Source of the DNA: Porphyridium purpureum
Lineage: Eukaryota; Rhodophyta; Bangiophyceae; Porphyridiales; Porphyridiaceae
NCBI GenBank assembly: GCA_008690995.1
Contig: VRMN01000001.1
Location: 1,116,001-1,180,000 of the forward strand
Direction: 5' to 3'
DNA length: 64,000 bases
The first letter of the stretch is position 1. Each line of letters opens with the position of its first letter. Below, piece after piece: positions 18,789-29,000 of this stretch. Below the pieces are notes generated by a model. It did not search any database and was not told the origin of the DNA. It saw nothing but the letters and a program-made list of their open reading frames with translations. Position numbers and translations under genes: made by a program.

Positions 18789-20165
18789 TTACTTGCCTGG
18801 GCTAGGCGCGACCGAGTGCATCTGCTGACTCAGTACGCCTCCTGTCAAACGCAAACCAAGCACACTGCGAACATCGCGAAGAAAATGCAGCCCATACAAA
18901 ATTGGCAGCAGGTCCAGCAACTGCTCATCGTATGGGTCGTCGTACCACGCACCCACCGGCAGACCATTGGACGCATGCATGGCGTAGGACGACGGTGTGT
19001 TGTCTAACATGATCACGTTGCGTAGATCCGGCTCCACCATAGAAAGGTCCTTGATGAATTGTCCGTTGCGTTGGGTGCAATTTTCCCGGAAGTAGCGCTC
19101 CTGAATCACGCCACCATCGTCTAATGCATCGATAAGCGGATCTGCATACCTTCGCAAGCTCGCAGTGAACACCACAACGCGATACCAGTTCGCGACCATT
19201 CGAAGAAACGTGTGTACGTGAGGTCGCTTCTGGATGAAAAACGACGAGAATGAGTCGTCCGTCTCGTTCCGCAGGGTCACCTCAATATCTACACGGCCAA
19301 TGGGCCGCTTACGTTGCGCATGCACAAGAGTCTCGTCCAAATCCAGAACAAGAGTTTTGCGGGCCGCCGACAGGCACAAGCTTTGAGGCGGATGCAGCGC
19401 CTGGAGGGAGAGGCACTTTTCCAGAAAACACACAAAGGGGGACTGCGCTGCCTGTCGGAGCTGCCACGATGAAATTTGCGCCAAAAGCGTTCCCAACTCT
19501 CGAACCTGCTGAGGCACCGCACACCGCCAGGAGGTCACAGTGCTCTCGCTCATGCGCTCAGCTGCTGCCACTCTTTGCCAAACGTCTTGCTCCCAGCGCA
19601 GGCGTAACTTTTCGCGCACTCTGCGGGACGTCTGGCGCCACCGCATGATCAGAAAGTCGACATTTGTTCGGTAGTACTCGTGCTGCGGCTGGCTGCCCAG
19701 CTCGCACACAGAGATTTCATCGACGTGTGAATGGTTTTGCCGGAGCTGGTGGCTGCGGTTTGGATGCCCGGGCATGGAGCTTTCCATATCACCAAGACTT
19801 CGCTGTCTTTCATGAGCCAATTTGCATCCATAAGATTGCGATTGTAAGCGCGAAAGGGCCTGCGAGTGGCCAAAGCATTGGATACCGCCGTCGCCGTTTG
19901 GCGTGCTTCCCGCGCCCTCCTTCATCCGTGAGCGAATACGCATAAACTCGGACCGCGGGAGCGGCTGCGGGCGCCGTTTGGGGAGAAGCCGCAGAACCAT
20001 GAGTACACGCTCGACGGCGTGCAGCACCAGGAGCACCAACCAGACCACCGTGTCCACAAGCGACGTCAGCGAGATACGCAGCCCATGTGTCGACTTTGCC
20101 AGGACCCCGGCCACTGCGGCCGAGAACGACGACGCCAGCGACCTCCAGGATGACGAGCGCCCCAT
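18789..20165 (-). CDS. Nem1/Dullard-type protein phosphatase (CTDNEP1-like)
   Basis: 458 residues. The C-terminal ~190 residues are an FCP1/SCP-type phosphatase of the HAD superfamily. They carry the catalytic motif LVLDLDETLVH (first Asp nucleophile near residue 277), FTASLRRYADPLIDALD, and VIMLDNTPSSYAMHASNGLPVGAWYDDPYDEQLLDLLPIL, all close to Dullard/CTDNEP1 and yeast Nem1. These enzymes sit in the ER/nuclear envelope and activate lipin (PA phosphatase), setting membrane versus storage-lipid synthesis. An N-terminal hydrophobic segment (TSLVDTVVWLVLLVLHAV, about residues 35-55) would anchor it. A ~180-residue central region of low conservation separates the two, as in Nem1. The start is the first ATG. 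Confidence 0.9.
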   Translation of the reverse strand: MGRSSSWRSLASSFSAAVAGVLAKSTHGLRISLTSLVDTVVWLVLLVLHAVERVLMVLRLLPKRRPQPLPRSEFMRIRSRMKEGAGSTPNGDGGIQCFGHSQALSRLQSQSYGCKLAHERQRSLGDMESSMPGHPNRSHQLRQNHSHVDEISVCELGSQPQHEYYRTNVDFLIMRWRQTSRRVREKLRLRWEQDVWQRVAAAERMSESTVTSWRCAVPQQVRELGTLLAQISSWQLRQAAQSPFVCFLEKCLSLQALHPPQSLCLSAARKTLVLDLDETLVHAQRKRPIGRVDIEVTLRNETDDSFSSFFIQKRPHVHTFLRMVANWYRVVVFTASLRRYADPLIDALDDGGVIQERYFRENCTQRNGQFIKDLSMVEPDLRNVIMLDNTPSSYAMHASNGLPVGAWYDDPYDEQLLDLLPILYGLHFLRDVRSVLGLRLTGGVLSQQMHSVAPSPGK

Positions 20166-20334
20166 GAGCCCTTCTGCATTCGTACGCTACTCCCTTCCTC
20201 GGCCGTCTCTCTCATCCTCTTCCCGGCATGTCACGACACCGCCCTCAGTATTCTCTCCTCTTTCACCTATCCCAACAAGGCCACCTCATCCTTTTTTTTC
20301 TTTTTTCCGTGCGCTTCCAAATGCCGCGTGGGAG

Positions 20335-20341
20335 GTACAGT
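20335..20341 (+). promoter_or_regulatory. GGTACAGT element in a divergent promoter
   Basis: GAGGTACAGTGC at 20332-20343 lies 170 bases from the Nem1-like start, on the opposite strand, and far upstream of the TMEM53-like gene. It is one of the family of GTACAGT elements. Confidence 0.3.
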
Positions 20342-21004
20342 GCAAACGGGGGCCTGATCTCACTTGGACCGCTTACACAACGCGCAGCTTCCCTCGTGGC
20401 CAGGTGGAACCAGAGTTGATGCGCGCTTGGTGCGTGTTGTCGATGGAGCCCCGGCTCGTTGCGAGCTGGAGAAAAGGAGTGTGAGTGAGCGGCCCGGCGG
20501 CGTGCGGACAGGCAGAGGCAAGTGCGCGCATTGTGGGTTTCAATGTGATCGTTCCCGGCGGCGTGTGTGTGCGCGCGCTCGACCAACCGGTCTTTGCAAC
20601 AACAACAAGCGCCTCGACAGAACCTCTCAAATCGCGCCTGCGAGACAAGATGCTGAGGTGAGCGGCGCCGCACGTCGCACGCGAGCAAGAAATATTGGGC
20701 TTGTAGTTACCACAAGGCGAGCACGGAAGCCAAGACCATCACAGTTTTGCGTGTTGTTGGACTGCGCCAGACGGCACACGCTCCTACGGCACTTGACTGA
20801 GTGGCGCATCGACTTTCGCGCGAGCGCCACGGCGCGATCAGATGCCAGCGCATGTGGACGGCGCGCGGACGCGCGCTCTTTCTCTCCGCCTTTCGTGTTC
20901 CTCTTCCCGACAGAGTGACGAGGAAGCCGTTCGTGTGCATCCGTCAGTCACACCCGCTCCACGGCCACTGTTCCCAGTCGAGGCCGTGCGGCTCATGTGC
21001 ATTG

Positions 21005-21070
21005 CTGTACCGTGTGGGATGGAACAGAACACCCTGGTGATGATGCGCGCGGCATAAGGTACAGTCCAGC
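21005..21070 (+). promoter_or_regulatory. GTACAG pair including the shared 13-mer
   Basis: An inverted copy (CTGTAC) at 21005 is followed by GGTACAGTCCAGC at 21058-21070. The latter is identical over 13 bases to the element at 2250 before the GGC1-like gene. It lies in plus orientation before the TMEM53-like gene. Confidence 0.4.
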
Positions 21071-21486
21071 GTTTCGTCGCGTCTACGGGCGGGCGGGCGT
21101 GGGTGCTTTGGGTGGTGGGTTCCACCGCGAGATTAAAGTGTTGGAATTCAATGCGGATTTGCTATACAACTCGATCGAGGTGCGCGTGGCTGCGACGACG
21201 GGAGCGGCCGCACAAAGCCGCAAAGCAAAACGACAAAGCGCATCGAGTCGCGATAGAGCGCAGGGCCTCGAACGAACAGAGGCATACGCGTGGTGGGGCG
21301 GTGAAGATTTTTAGGCGGAGCGTGTGGACGGCGTGCGGAGCGAAGCGGTTGCGGCGCTGGGTATTTAGCGGCGGTTGGGCGAGCGAACGGGCTTTTCACG
21401 ACGTCAAGGTTCAAGCGTGTGTGTCAGAGACTGCGGAAGTGAAGCGAAGTAGCACGGGGTGGTTGCGCTTGTGGGGCAAGGCAAAC

Positions 21487-22707
21487 ATGGCAATGGCGGG
21501 ATTCGTGACTCTAGGGAGTGTGAATGTGAAGAGGAGCCAGGGATGGCCGCACGGAGGTGGTCGGAGCGCAAGCTTCGCGTCAACGTCAACAACAGCGGCC
21601 GTCGCTCACGTGCCAGTGCGCGCGCCGGTGCGCGTCGTTCTGCCAGACCATGCGTATGCCCGGCTCGACATCGTGCTGCCGTCACTAGATGTGGGCGGTG
21701 GCACTGGAGGCCTGGGCGGTAACGGTGGAAGTCACAGCGGAGGAGGTAATGGTGGCGGCGACTCGAATGACGGCAGCGAGTCGCACGGCGGTGGCCCAGC
21801 GACGCCCGCTGCGACGCTGGCCGTGCTTGGCCTGCTTCAGCAGAAGAAGAAGCTTGCTGCACTGCTTGGCAGTGTTGTACTCGTAACACTCGGCGGGTTC
21901 ATGATGTCCAAAAACATGAACTCTCTCGTTGCATCAGTTGCTGATGACCAATTCATTGATAGCGATAAGCCGCTCGTCGTGATGCTTTCGTGGATGGGTG
22001 CGAGGAAGAAGCACCTCGATCGATACAGGGAGTACTACACGGGGCTGGGCTATGAAGTCGTGTGTTACATGAACAGTATGGGCACCGCACTTGTTCCCTC
22101 CATGAGCGAGGAACAGGCTGCGCGCGTCCAGCTGCTGCTTGAACGCCAGCCGGAGGATCGCAAAGTGATCGTGCATGCCTTCAGCATTGGCACTGGTATC
22201 TACGGGCTAATGCTCAATCGCATCAAGCACGACGCTGAAAAGCTCAACAAGTTGAACAAGAACATTGTCGGTGTGATCTTTGACTCCGGTCCGTGCCACA
22301 TTTTCCCTCGCGATGTGGCCAAGGGTCTCCACACGGTGTTTCCGATTGTAAGTCGCACTCTGTGGCGCGGCGTGGCAGATTCGCTCTTCTGGTTGACCAA
22401 GGCGCGCAGGTCGTTCAGTCAAGCAGAGGCTGCACTCGCGCAGTTCCAGCTCCCAGCACCGCAGCTTTACTTTTCTTCCAAGGATGATCGCGTGGCGCCC
22501 AAGCTCCAGGAGTCGGTGAATTACTTTGTGGAGAACAACAAGAAGCGTGGCGTGCAGATCCAAAATATTGTCTTCGAGAGCTCGCGCCACGCCGCGCGTA
22601 TCATCCTGCACCCTGAGGAGTACATTCACAACCTGAACTTGTTCCTTGAGCAGTGCATGAACAAAGACTCGGAAGCTGCAGTACCAAAACCTGCTGCAAG
22701 TACTTAG
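21487..22707 (+). CDS. TMEM53/DUF829 family protein, probably organellar membrane
   Basis: About 406 residues. The C-terminal 240 residues match the DUF829/TMEM53 family (alpha/beta-hydrolase-like): DKPLVVMLSWMGARKKHLDRY at its start, VHAFSIGTGIYG at the expected elbow, GVIFDSGPCH, and the end motif SSKDDRVAPKLQESVNYF with SSRHAARIILHPEEY. The catalytic-like Ser, Asp and His are present, though no reaction is established for the family. Ahead of it lie a Phe-containing N terminus (MAMAGFVTLGSV) like an organelle-targeting peptide, a Gly/Ser/Asn-rich linker (about residues 75-105) and one membrane segment (LAALLGSVVLVTLGGF, near 130). The frame opens at 21103 with a GTG and has an ATG at 21151; 21487 is preferred because targeting-like sequence begins there. 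Confidence 0.75.
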   Translation: MAMAGFVTLGSVNVKRSQGWPHGGGRSASFASTSTTAAVAHVPVRAPVRVVLPDHAYARLDIVLPSLDVGGGTGGLGGNGGSHSGGGNGGGDSNDGSESHGGGPATPAATLAVLGLLQQKKKLAALLGSVVLVTLGGFMMSKNMNSLVASVADDQFIDSDKPLVVMLSWMGARKKHLDRYREYYTGLGYEVVCYMNSMGTALVPSMSEEQAARVQLLLERQPEDRKVIVHAFSIGTGIYGLMLNRIKHDAEKLNKLNKNIVGVIFDSGPCHIFPRDVAKGLHTVFPIVSRTLWRGVADSLFWLTKARRSFSQAEAALAQFQLPAPQLYFSSKDDRVAPKLQESVNYFVENNKKRGVQIQNIVFESSRHAARIILHPEEYIHNLNLFLEQCMNKDSEAAVPKPAAST

Positions 22708-23069
22708 AACTTGGTGGGACCTGCGAGCCCACGACTGTAATAATAGAGATCTTGTGCGTCTAGCTACAAGGCTGAACCGTTCCCCCTCGTTCGTCGAGGT
22801 GATCTCCGGGGGTTCGGGTGGACGCAGGTAGCCGTATGCGCATGAAATATTTAAAATTATTTTTAAGTTACTTTGTGCTGGCTCCTACTTGACTACTGGC
22901 CTAGGTTGCCGTGCACGGGTTGGCTCGAGACTCGCAGGCGAGTCGGCTCGGCGAGGCTGCAGGAGAAAACAAGAATATCACGAGAAGAATGGGTAGAAGG
23001 CGGCTTTAAACATTCCAGTCGCAAAATACCTGACGTCTGCCGTGACTACAGATTTCGGCTCTTTTTCGA
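22708..23069. other. Convergent spacer with hairpin and AT-rich tract
   Basis: The spacer lies between the stops of two convergent genes. It contains TGTAATAATAG just after the first stop, a nested 70-nt hairpin (22763-22832), and an AT-rich tract (22844-22872). No coding signal is seen. Confidence 0.6.
22763..22832 (+). other. Nested three-stem hairpin, possible structured RNA
   Basis: Three nested complementary pairs are visible: GCTAC (22763-22767) with GTAGC (22828-22832); CTGAACC with GGTTCGG (one G-U pair); and CCTCG (22785-22789) with CGAGG (22795-22799) around a TTCGT loop. Together they make a rod of about 70 nt lying 55 bases after a stop codon. It fits no tRNA, snRNA or SRP pattern I know. 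It may be a 3' UTR structure or a small RNA. No conservation data were available. Confidence 0.35.
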
Positions 23070-24311
23070 TCATAAGCCACAAAACGACGAAAAGTCTTCA
23101 TGTGCATTCCATATAGCGTCACTGAGCTCTTGCGCCACTGACACTTGCGTCAATTGTGGGAAACGTTTGCTATGCGGAATTGGAATCGTGTCTGTCACAA
23201 TGACCTGCTCAAACAGGCCTGGTTCGCTCAGGCGCTCTACAGCGGGTCCCGAAAACAGGGCGTGTGTCGCCATGCCGTACACAGCCCTTGCACCTTTGCG
23301 GCGCAACATGCGCGCACCTTCGCAAATGGTGCCTGCGGTATCTATCATATCATCCACAATGACAGCGGTTTTGCCATCCACCTCACCGATGAGATTCATG
23401 ACCTCGGCAACGTTGTGCGCCGTGCGACGCTTGTCAATGATTGCGAGTGGCGCGTCGTCAAGTAGCTTTGCCAACGCGCGTGCGCGCGCGACGCCGCCCA
23501 CATCGGGGGAAACAATAACCATATCCTTAAGCTGGTCGCCGTGCGCCTCACGCAAGTGCCGCACCAGCGGCGCTGAGCCATAAATGTGATCGAGAGGAAT
23601 ATCAAAGAAGCCGCACGTCTGCGGCGAATGGATGTCCATCACGATCACACGCTCGGTGCCGGCTGCCACAAGCATGTTTGCAATGAGCTTGCTCGAGAGC
23701 GCTTCTCGCTTGGCCACCAATCGGTCTTGCCTGGCCATGCCGTAGTATGGTATTACCACAGTGACTTGGGCGGCGTGTGCACGGCGACACGCATCAACCA
23801 TGAGAAGCAGTTCCATGACATTGTCGTTCACGGACGGGCCGCACGTGCTCTGAATCAGAAATACGTCGCAGCCGCGAACCGATTCGTCGATTCTCACGTA
23901 CGTTTCGCCATCTGCAAATCGCTTCAGGGTAATAGCATTCGGCTTTTCGAGGCCGAGCTGCTTGGCCACGCGAGCAGTCAGCTCGGGATGGCTCGAACCG
24001 CCATAAATGCGGAGCCGCCTGCTGCTAAACGCCGGCAGCCGGGAGCGCACTGCGAGCTCCTCGGGAGACAGGACGTCCACATTCACATTGACACCCAGCT
24101 CATGATGCTCCTTCACCCCCATGCGCAGTACACGACTGCTCGGGCACCTACTGCCCTTCACGCGTGATCGCTCACACAGAGCGGCGTCCGGGCGAGCCGC
24201 GCATTCCCCGCGCGCGCGCCCAATGCGGGCTGACGAGGGCCCCGTTGTCGACGACGAGGCCCATGCACTGGATCCCCACGCCCCAGCAAACGCCATATTG
24301 CCCTCTGCCAT
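23070..24311 (-). CDS. PRPS: Ribose-phosphate pyrophosphokinase, probably plastid-targeted
   Basis: A 413-residue PRPP synthetase, making 5-phosphoribosyl 1-diphosphate from ribose 5-phosphate and ATP for purine, pyrimidine, NAD, His and Trp synthesis. Seen: LRIYGGSSHPELTARVAKQLG at the domain start (about residue 100), the flexible-loop region PYYGMARQDR, VIVMDIHSPQTCGFFDIPLDH, and the PRPP-binding loop VIVDDMIDTAGTICEGA. The phosphate-dependent class I arrangement is complete. The extra ~95 N-terminal residues (with MAFAGAWGSS and a basic Ser-rich run ending near RVLRMG) look like a plastid transit peptide with an early Phe. ATG at 24311 is used; ATG at 24296 would give the same peptide starting MAFAG. 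Three inverted GTACAG elements lie 141-194 bases upstream. Confidence 0.93.
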   Translation of the reverse strand: MAEGNMAFAGAWGSSAWASSSTTGPSSARIGRARGECAARPDAALCERSRVKGSRCPSSRVLRMGVKEHHELGVNVNVDVLSPEELAVRSRLPAFSSRRLRIYGGSSHPELTARVAKQLGLEKPNAITLKRFADGETYVRIDESVRGCDVFLIQSTCGPSVNDNVMELLLMVDACRRAHAAQVTVVIPYYGMARQDRLVAKREALSSKLIANMLVAAGTERVIVMDIHSPQTCGFFDIPLDHIYGSAPLVRHLREAHGDQLKDMVIVSPDVGGVARARALAKLLDDAPLAIIDKRRTAHNVAEVMNLIGEVDGKTAVIVDDMIDTAGTICEGARMLRRKGARAVYGMATHALFSGPAVERLSEPGLFEQVIVTDTIPIPHSKRFPQLTQVSVAQELSDAIWNAHEDFSSFCGL

Positions 24312-24451
24312 CGCAGTCAGCCCTTACGGCTCTTCCCCGTCTGACGAACCGACCGAGCGACCAATTGGTCCTCTTGTCACATGTGCGCGTGACGAGTGCC
24401 GCCCGCCCAGCCTGCTTGCCGCGGCCGGCGCGCCGCGCGGCTTACGCGTCG

Positions 24452-24505
24452 CTGTACACCTCCACGCGGCACTGTACTTCTGTCCGCAAGACGACCGGAC
24501 TGTAC
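24452..24505 (-). promoter_or_regulatory. Three GTACAG elements upstream of PRPP synthetase
   Basis: CTGTAC at 24452, 24472 and 24500 reads GTACAG on the minus strand, toward the gene starting at 24311. The outermost reads GGTACAGTCC, like the elements at 2250 and 21058. Three copies within 54 bases is the densest same-strand cluster in the window. Confidence 0.5.
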
Positions 24506-24553
24506 CTAAGCGTTCAGTGCTTGTCCAGCCCTTGTCGGCGACAAGGAATGAAA

Positions 24554-24578
24554 CCGTTTGGACCGTTTGAGCCGTTTG
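24554..24578 (+). promoter_or_regulatory. Three CCGTTTG repeats at 9-base spacing
   Basis: CCGTTTG begins at 24554, 24563 and 24572, separated by GA/AG, about 110-130 bases before the thiolase ATG. CNGTT resembles a MYB-type recognition core. Function is inferred. Confidence 0.35.
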
Positions 24579-24685
24579 AGAAAGACGCTAGGTGTTTGGT
24601 GTGGGAACTGAGGTGGTGATGGCTTGGCTGACATGGAGGGGATGTCGAAGTGCGTGCGGATGCGGATCGGGCGATTGAATGACAG

Positions 24686-25918
24686 ATGGCTCTGAATGAT
24701 GTGTACGTGGTGGGATATAAGCGCACGCCATTCGGGTGCATGCTCGGACAGTGCTCTGCGTATACGGCGGTGGAGCTGGGCGCATTTGCTATGGCTGGCG
24801 CGTTGGAGCACGCGTCAATAGAAGCGAACGAGGTGCACGAGGTGTTCATGGGCAATGTGTGTAGCGCCGGCACAGGGCAGAACCCGGCGAGGACCGCTGC
24901 GCACCTCGCAGGTATGCCGCATGCAATCTCTACCACGGTGAACAAAGTGTGCGCGAGCGGAATGAAGGCCGTCGAACTCGCCGCCTGCCGCATTCAGCTC
25001 GGAATGTGCGATGTCGCGGTCGCGGGAGGCATGGAAAGCATGTCCAACGTGCCGCACTACACGTCGCTCCGCACGGCCACGAAATTCGGTGACTCGACCA
25101 TGCGAGACGGACTGATGCAGGACGGACTCATGGATTTCGACTCGGAGCTGCCCATGGGTAATTTTGCAGAACGGTGTGCGCAGATGCACTCAATTTCGCG
25201 CGACCAGATGGACGAATACACAATGCTGACTTATTCCAAAGCACTGGCCGCCCAATCGTGTTTGCAGCTCGAAATCTGCAGTATGACGTCAGACACCGTT
25301 CTGAGTCGAGTGGGCAAAGCCCGCGAGCAAATCCTTCGCCGCGCAGCGGACAAGAGACCTGCGCTTATGCGTGATGAGCAACTTGACAAGTTTGATTCAG
25401 AGAAGATTCGAAAGCTGAAGCCGGTCTTTGTTCAGGAGAGTCAAGGACCGGGGACCATTACGGCTGCCAATGCTTCGGCTTTGTCTGACGGTGCGGCCGC
25501 ACTTGTGCTGGTCAGCGCGGCGGCTCTGAAGCGGCTGAATCTCAAGGCGCTGGCCAGGCTACGAGCGAGCGCCGACGCGCAACTTGCGCCAGAAGACTTC
25601 ACTTTGGCTCCTGCGGTGGCTTTTCGCACTTGTCTGCAACGTGCAAATCTGGAATCGGTTGACCTTGTCGAAATCAATGAGGCCTTTGCGGTGGTGGCCC
25701 TCGCCAACATGAAATTGCTTGATCTCGACCCTAGTCGTGTAAACCTGCATGGCGGAGCTGTGGCTCTGGGACACCCCTTGGGAGCCAGTGGTGCGCGCAT
25801 TCTCATTTCATTGATGAGCGTCCTACGAATCCATTCAAAACGGGTGGGATGTGCGGCAATCTGTAACGGAGGCGGTGGTGCTTCCGCCATGATTTTGGAA
25901 CTGCTGGCGGAGAAATGA
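24686..25918 (+). CDS. ACAT: Acetyl-CoA acetyltransferase (thiolase II)
   Basis: A full-length 410-residue thiolase. The acyl-accepting cysteine is in NKVCASGMKAVELAA (Cys 89). The two other active-site signatures are NEAFAVV (near 331) and GGAVALGHPLGASGARI (His near 362), followed by the second cysteine in AICNGGGGASAMI (near 393). The pattern, including AVAGGMESMSNVPHY, is that of biosynthetic acetoacetyl-CoA thiolases that condense two acetyl-CoA, the entry to the mevalonate route or to ketone-body-like and branched-chain metabolism. It ends LLAEK, which is not a peroxisomal PTS1, and there is no N-terminal extension, so a cytosolic enzyme is likely. Confidence 0.95.
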   Translation: MALNDVYVVGYKRTPFGCMLGQCSAYTAVELGAFAMAGALEHASIEANEVHEVFMGNVCSAGTGQNPARTAAHLAGMPHAISTTVNKVCASGMKAVELAACRIQLGMCDVAVAGGMESMSNVPHYTSLRTATKFGDSTMRDGLMQDGLMDFDSELPMGNFAERCAQMHSISRDQMDEYTMLTYSKALAAQSCLQLEICSMTSDTVLSRVGKAREQILRRAADKRPALMRDEQLDKFDSEKIRKLKPVFVQESQGPGTITAANASALSDGAAALVLVSAAALKRLNLKALARLRASADAQLAPEDFTLAPAVAFRTCLQRANLESVDLVEINEAFAVVALANMKLLDLDPSRVNLHGGAVALGHPLGASGARILISLMSVLRIHSKRVGCAAICNGGGGASAMILELLAEK

Positions 25919-26008
25919 CATGTGCCGGACGATCTATAGTCGTTGAGGCTTCATCACACCTTCACCAACAACGGCAGACGAACACACAGCGCACCATTCG
26001 CAAGTTAA

Positions 26009-29000
26009 TTATGATGTCAAGTACAGCGCCAATTCGTTCACAATGTCTTGACCCAGCTTCGCGGCTTTGTTCCGGGCCAATTCATGCATTCCGCTTTGCG
26101 CAAAGGCCAGGGTCTGCTCGCGAGGGTCGCGGATCCGCATGGCCATTTTCTTCGCCTCCTCCATGGCGCCCATCTGGACAAGCGTTTCGTTACAGACCAG
26201 CAGACCAACTGGCGGTCCCCGCGCCCCATACAGATTAAACGCGACGTGCAACACAATCTGAGCTTCCTTTTTGGCCGCACCTGCTTGCAGGCAAATCCAG
26301 CAGAAGCGCCGATCGGGTATTTTTAGTTCCTTCTGCAGCCCGAGCACCAATGGCCAAACAGACGACCCCTTTGCAGAGGTATCGAGTCGACTCAGTGCAA
26401 TGGATATCAGATCACTTGCTGACGAACCCGCAAGACTGCCCAAGGGGAGCGACAAGAGCGCCTCTAGTTTTGACGCCGCCCTGCCAACGGCTGCTTCGAG
26501 CTTTAGTATCGAGAGCTCGTTCTCCCACGCGGCGTACTTCAGACTTGGAGCTCTTTCCAATAGTTGAACTTGCCGAATTAGACTCATGCTCGCCGCTTCC
26601 CCCTGCCCATCTGTCCGTCTTTGATAATCCTCTTGAAACAGTCTGTCTGTCTGTAGTCGTAGCGCGGACGTTGGAGCCGAGGTATCAAGCAAAAAGCGCT
26701 GAAAAGTGGAATGCAAAGGTGGCACTTGTGATGCTTCTGCAAGGCGCCGACGATTTTCTTGATCCACGGTTTGCTGCTCGTATGGCCCACAGGATACCAA
26801 ATGTTGCTCGAAGAAGTCTACAAACATACGGTACGCTTCCATGTTTTGGGCCAAGTATGTCTTGAGCTGGGCATCCAAACGGTCAAAGGCTTCGCGAGAG
26901 ACTGAGGTAGTACCGTGCGGGTCACGTGAAAGGTACGCAAATTCAAATAGTGTCCACAACAAATTTACGTCACCACGACCTGCAAACGCCGCCGCACACG
27001 CTTCGGCGTACATTTCAAGGCGCAGAAGCAGCTCGAGCTCTGACCTGCATAGAATCCTGGGCGGATGCACCATAATTCCTCGAGCTAGCTCGAGCAGATT
27101 CTTTTCGAGTGCCACTTTGGCAGCAAAAGCTCGAGTCGAGTGAGCACGTGTGCCGCGTGACCGGAAAAGCTCCTTTGTGCAGATGTGATGTCGCGGAGGG
27201 CTACTTTCCAGCCAATACCTTGAGATCACCTTCCAGTACTTGCGCGCTTCAGCACCGGCGTCCTGCTTCGGCACCATCTCGAATTTCGACATTGATTCCA
27301 CAAGCCATCGACATAGAACTTCCTCCAAATGTTCTGAACCACAGTACAAAGAAAGGAAAAGGGCGGCTGAGTACTCATGCATCTGCGAGAGGCGATCAAT
27401 GATTCCGAACGGTCCAATCGCTTCAAACTGTCGGCTTGAAAGAGGAATGCGGCACCCCACGTTCTCGGCGTGTCGAATGGAGTGCAGAATTCGGCTCGCA
27501 GCCATAATACGGGGGAGCATTTTCCTGAACGCAGAAATTTGTTCTTCTGTGCCACTGTTGATGTTTCCGCTCTGACGGCTTTCCTTCACAAGTGCCGTTT
27601 CTACACTCCCGCGAATATAGCCTTCGGCAGCATCAAGACCAACGGAGAATGAGATACTCGAGTTCACGGCACGCAGCAGCGCCAATTGAACCACGAATTC
27701 CCATTCATACTTTGCCGCCTGGGCGCATGTCTCAGCGGCGCCAAACATGTTTTGCTCGCTGTGTAGAAGGCGTAGAGCTTCATATCTTTCGTACGCGGAA
27801 CTGGCAATAGAGCTGTCATGTCCCGTGCCGCTCCAGAGCGAGAACAATATCGCTCCGGGATGATCTGAGCCGCGCGCAAAAACTCTTCGGTAAGCATCAT
27901 CAACAAATTCGACAATTTCCACGCCACGCGAGAAAAATAGGCGCGCGCAGTCGCGCTCACCAAATGCGATCATAGGCGCGCCCAGTCTCAGCGTATGCAA
28001 ACTTCCGTCGCGCGTCAGGAGCACTAAAGTTGAATCGTAAGCAGCAAGCACCGCATCTGAGCCACACCAAAGCAGTGCATACACAGATGACTCTTCGGCA
28101 TTCTGTTGATTGGGCAGAAACGCTTCACAGCTATCGACACCAAGAGATCGCGTTGAGCGCACAACAAGGCGACGACTTCTCAGGGCGATCGCGACAAGCT
28201 CGGTGCAAGGCGAAAGAGCCAGCATCATGCAAGCGTCGCGCTCGGACCCTCGATCGCTCGCGGAAGCAGACGAAGGGGCATGCTGCGTCGTCTTTGTTTC
28301 TTCCGTCCTCGCGCGTACAGATTGACTCGACAAGGGCGAGCTGATTTCGAACGTATAAACCTCCTTTTTTCCGGCACGATAGTTTACCAAATTCCCGGCC
28401 CGATCGATCATCATCATATTCTTCTGGAAGCGTGCCGCGACCACGCCAGCGGCATTGGGATCCCCCATGCTACTCAAGTTGGGGTTGCTTGCACTTCCAG
28501 AGCTCACCTTGCTCTCAAAAGCAAGCAGCGTCCGCCCTGAAGAAGAGCCACAATGCCCATATCGTTTTGGATCCGGTTTCAAAATCCAATCTGGCGGAAG
28601 TGTGCGAGCCGCTACCAGAGCAATGCGCTCGGCTGTCGTGGGGTCTGGAACGTAGAAAACTTGTCCGTCGTGCGTGCGGAAGACCAGCTCGCCATCACAC
28701 AGAAAGAAGCAGTCCGCAATGCTTTCTCGCTGCTGAAGAACGCTCGGTCGCGTGTTCTCCGGGGCCAAGCTGCTTCGGGACGGATTTGCGACTCGGCTTG
28801 CGAACAACTCCTGCAACAGGCCGTACGTTTCCAAGCTGCCATCTTCTCTCAAAAGCAATACAACTTGCCGCGAGGTCTGCGGTAAAGCGTACCCGGGTAC
28901 TTTGAGGTCACGCACAGCAACATGCAAGACGCGCGAATTCTTGCTCTGTCTGCATGCACGCGTGAACGCGTGGGTGACATCCTCGCTGACACCGAGCAGC

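Larger units (their letters stand above)
20166..21486. other. Divergent promoter region
   Basis: About 1.3 kb between the Nem1-like and TMEM53-like genes. GTACAG elements lie at 20335 and 21059, with an inverted copy at 21005. The frame of the TMEM53-like gene is open back to 21103, but the first ATG-led segment with recognisable features begins at 21487, so much of this is probably promoter and 5' UTR. Confidence 0.5.
24312..24685. other. Divergent promoter between PRPP synthetase and thiolase
   Basis: The 374-base spacer holds three GTACAG elements facing the PRPP synthetase gene (24452-24505) and three 9-base-spaced CCGTTTG repeats (24554-24578) on the thiolase side. Confidence 0.6.

Noticed and set aside
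20364-20918. 184-codon plus-strand frame in the Nem1/TMEM53 spacer
   Set aside because: Arg/Cys-rich composition, no domain, and it lies within a promoter-like region.
22755-22825. tRNA or snRNA at the nested hairpin
   Set aside because: No T-loop, anticodon arm or Sm-site/snRNA signature in correct order on either strand. Kept only as a structured element.
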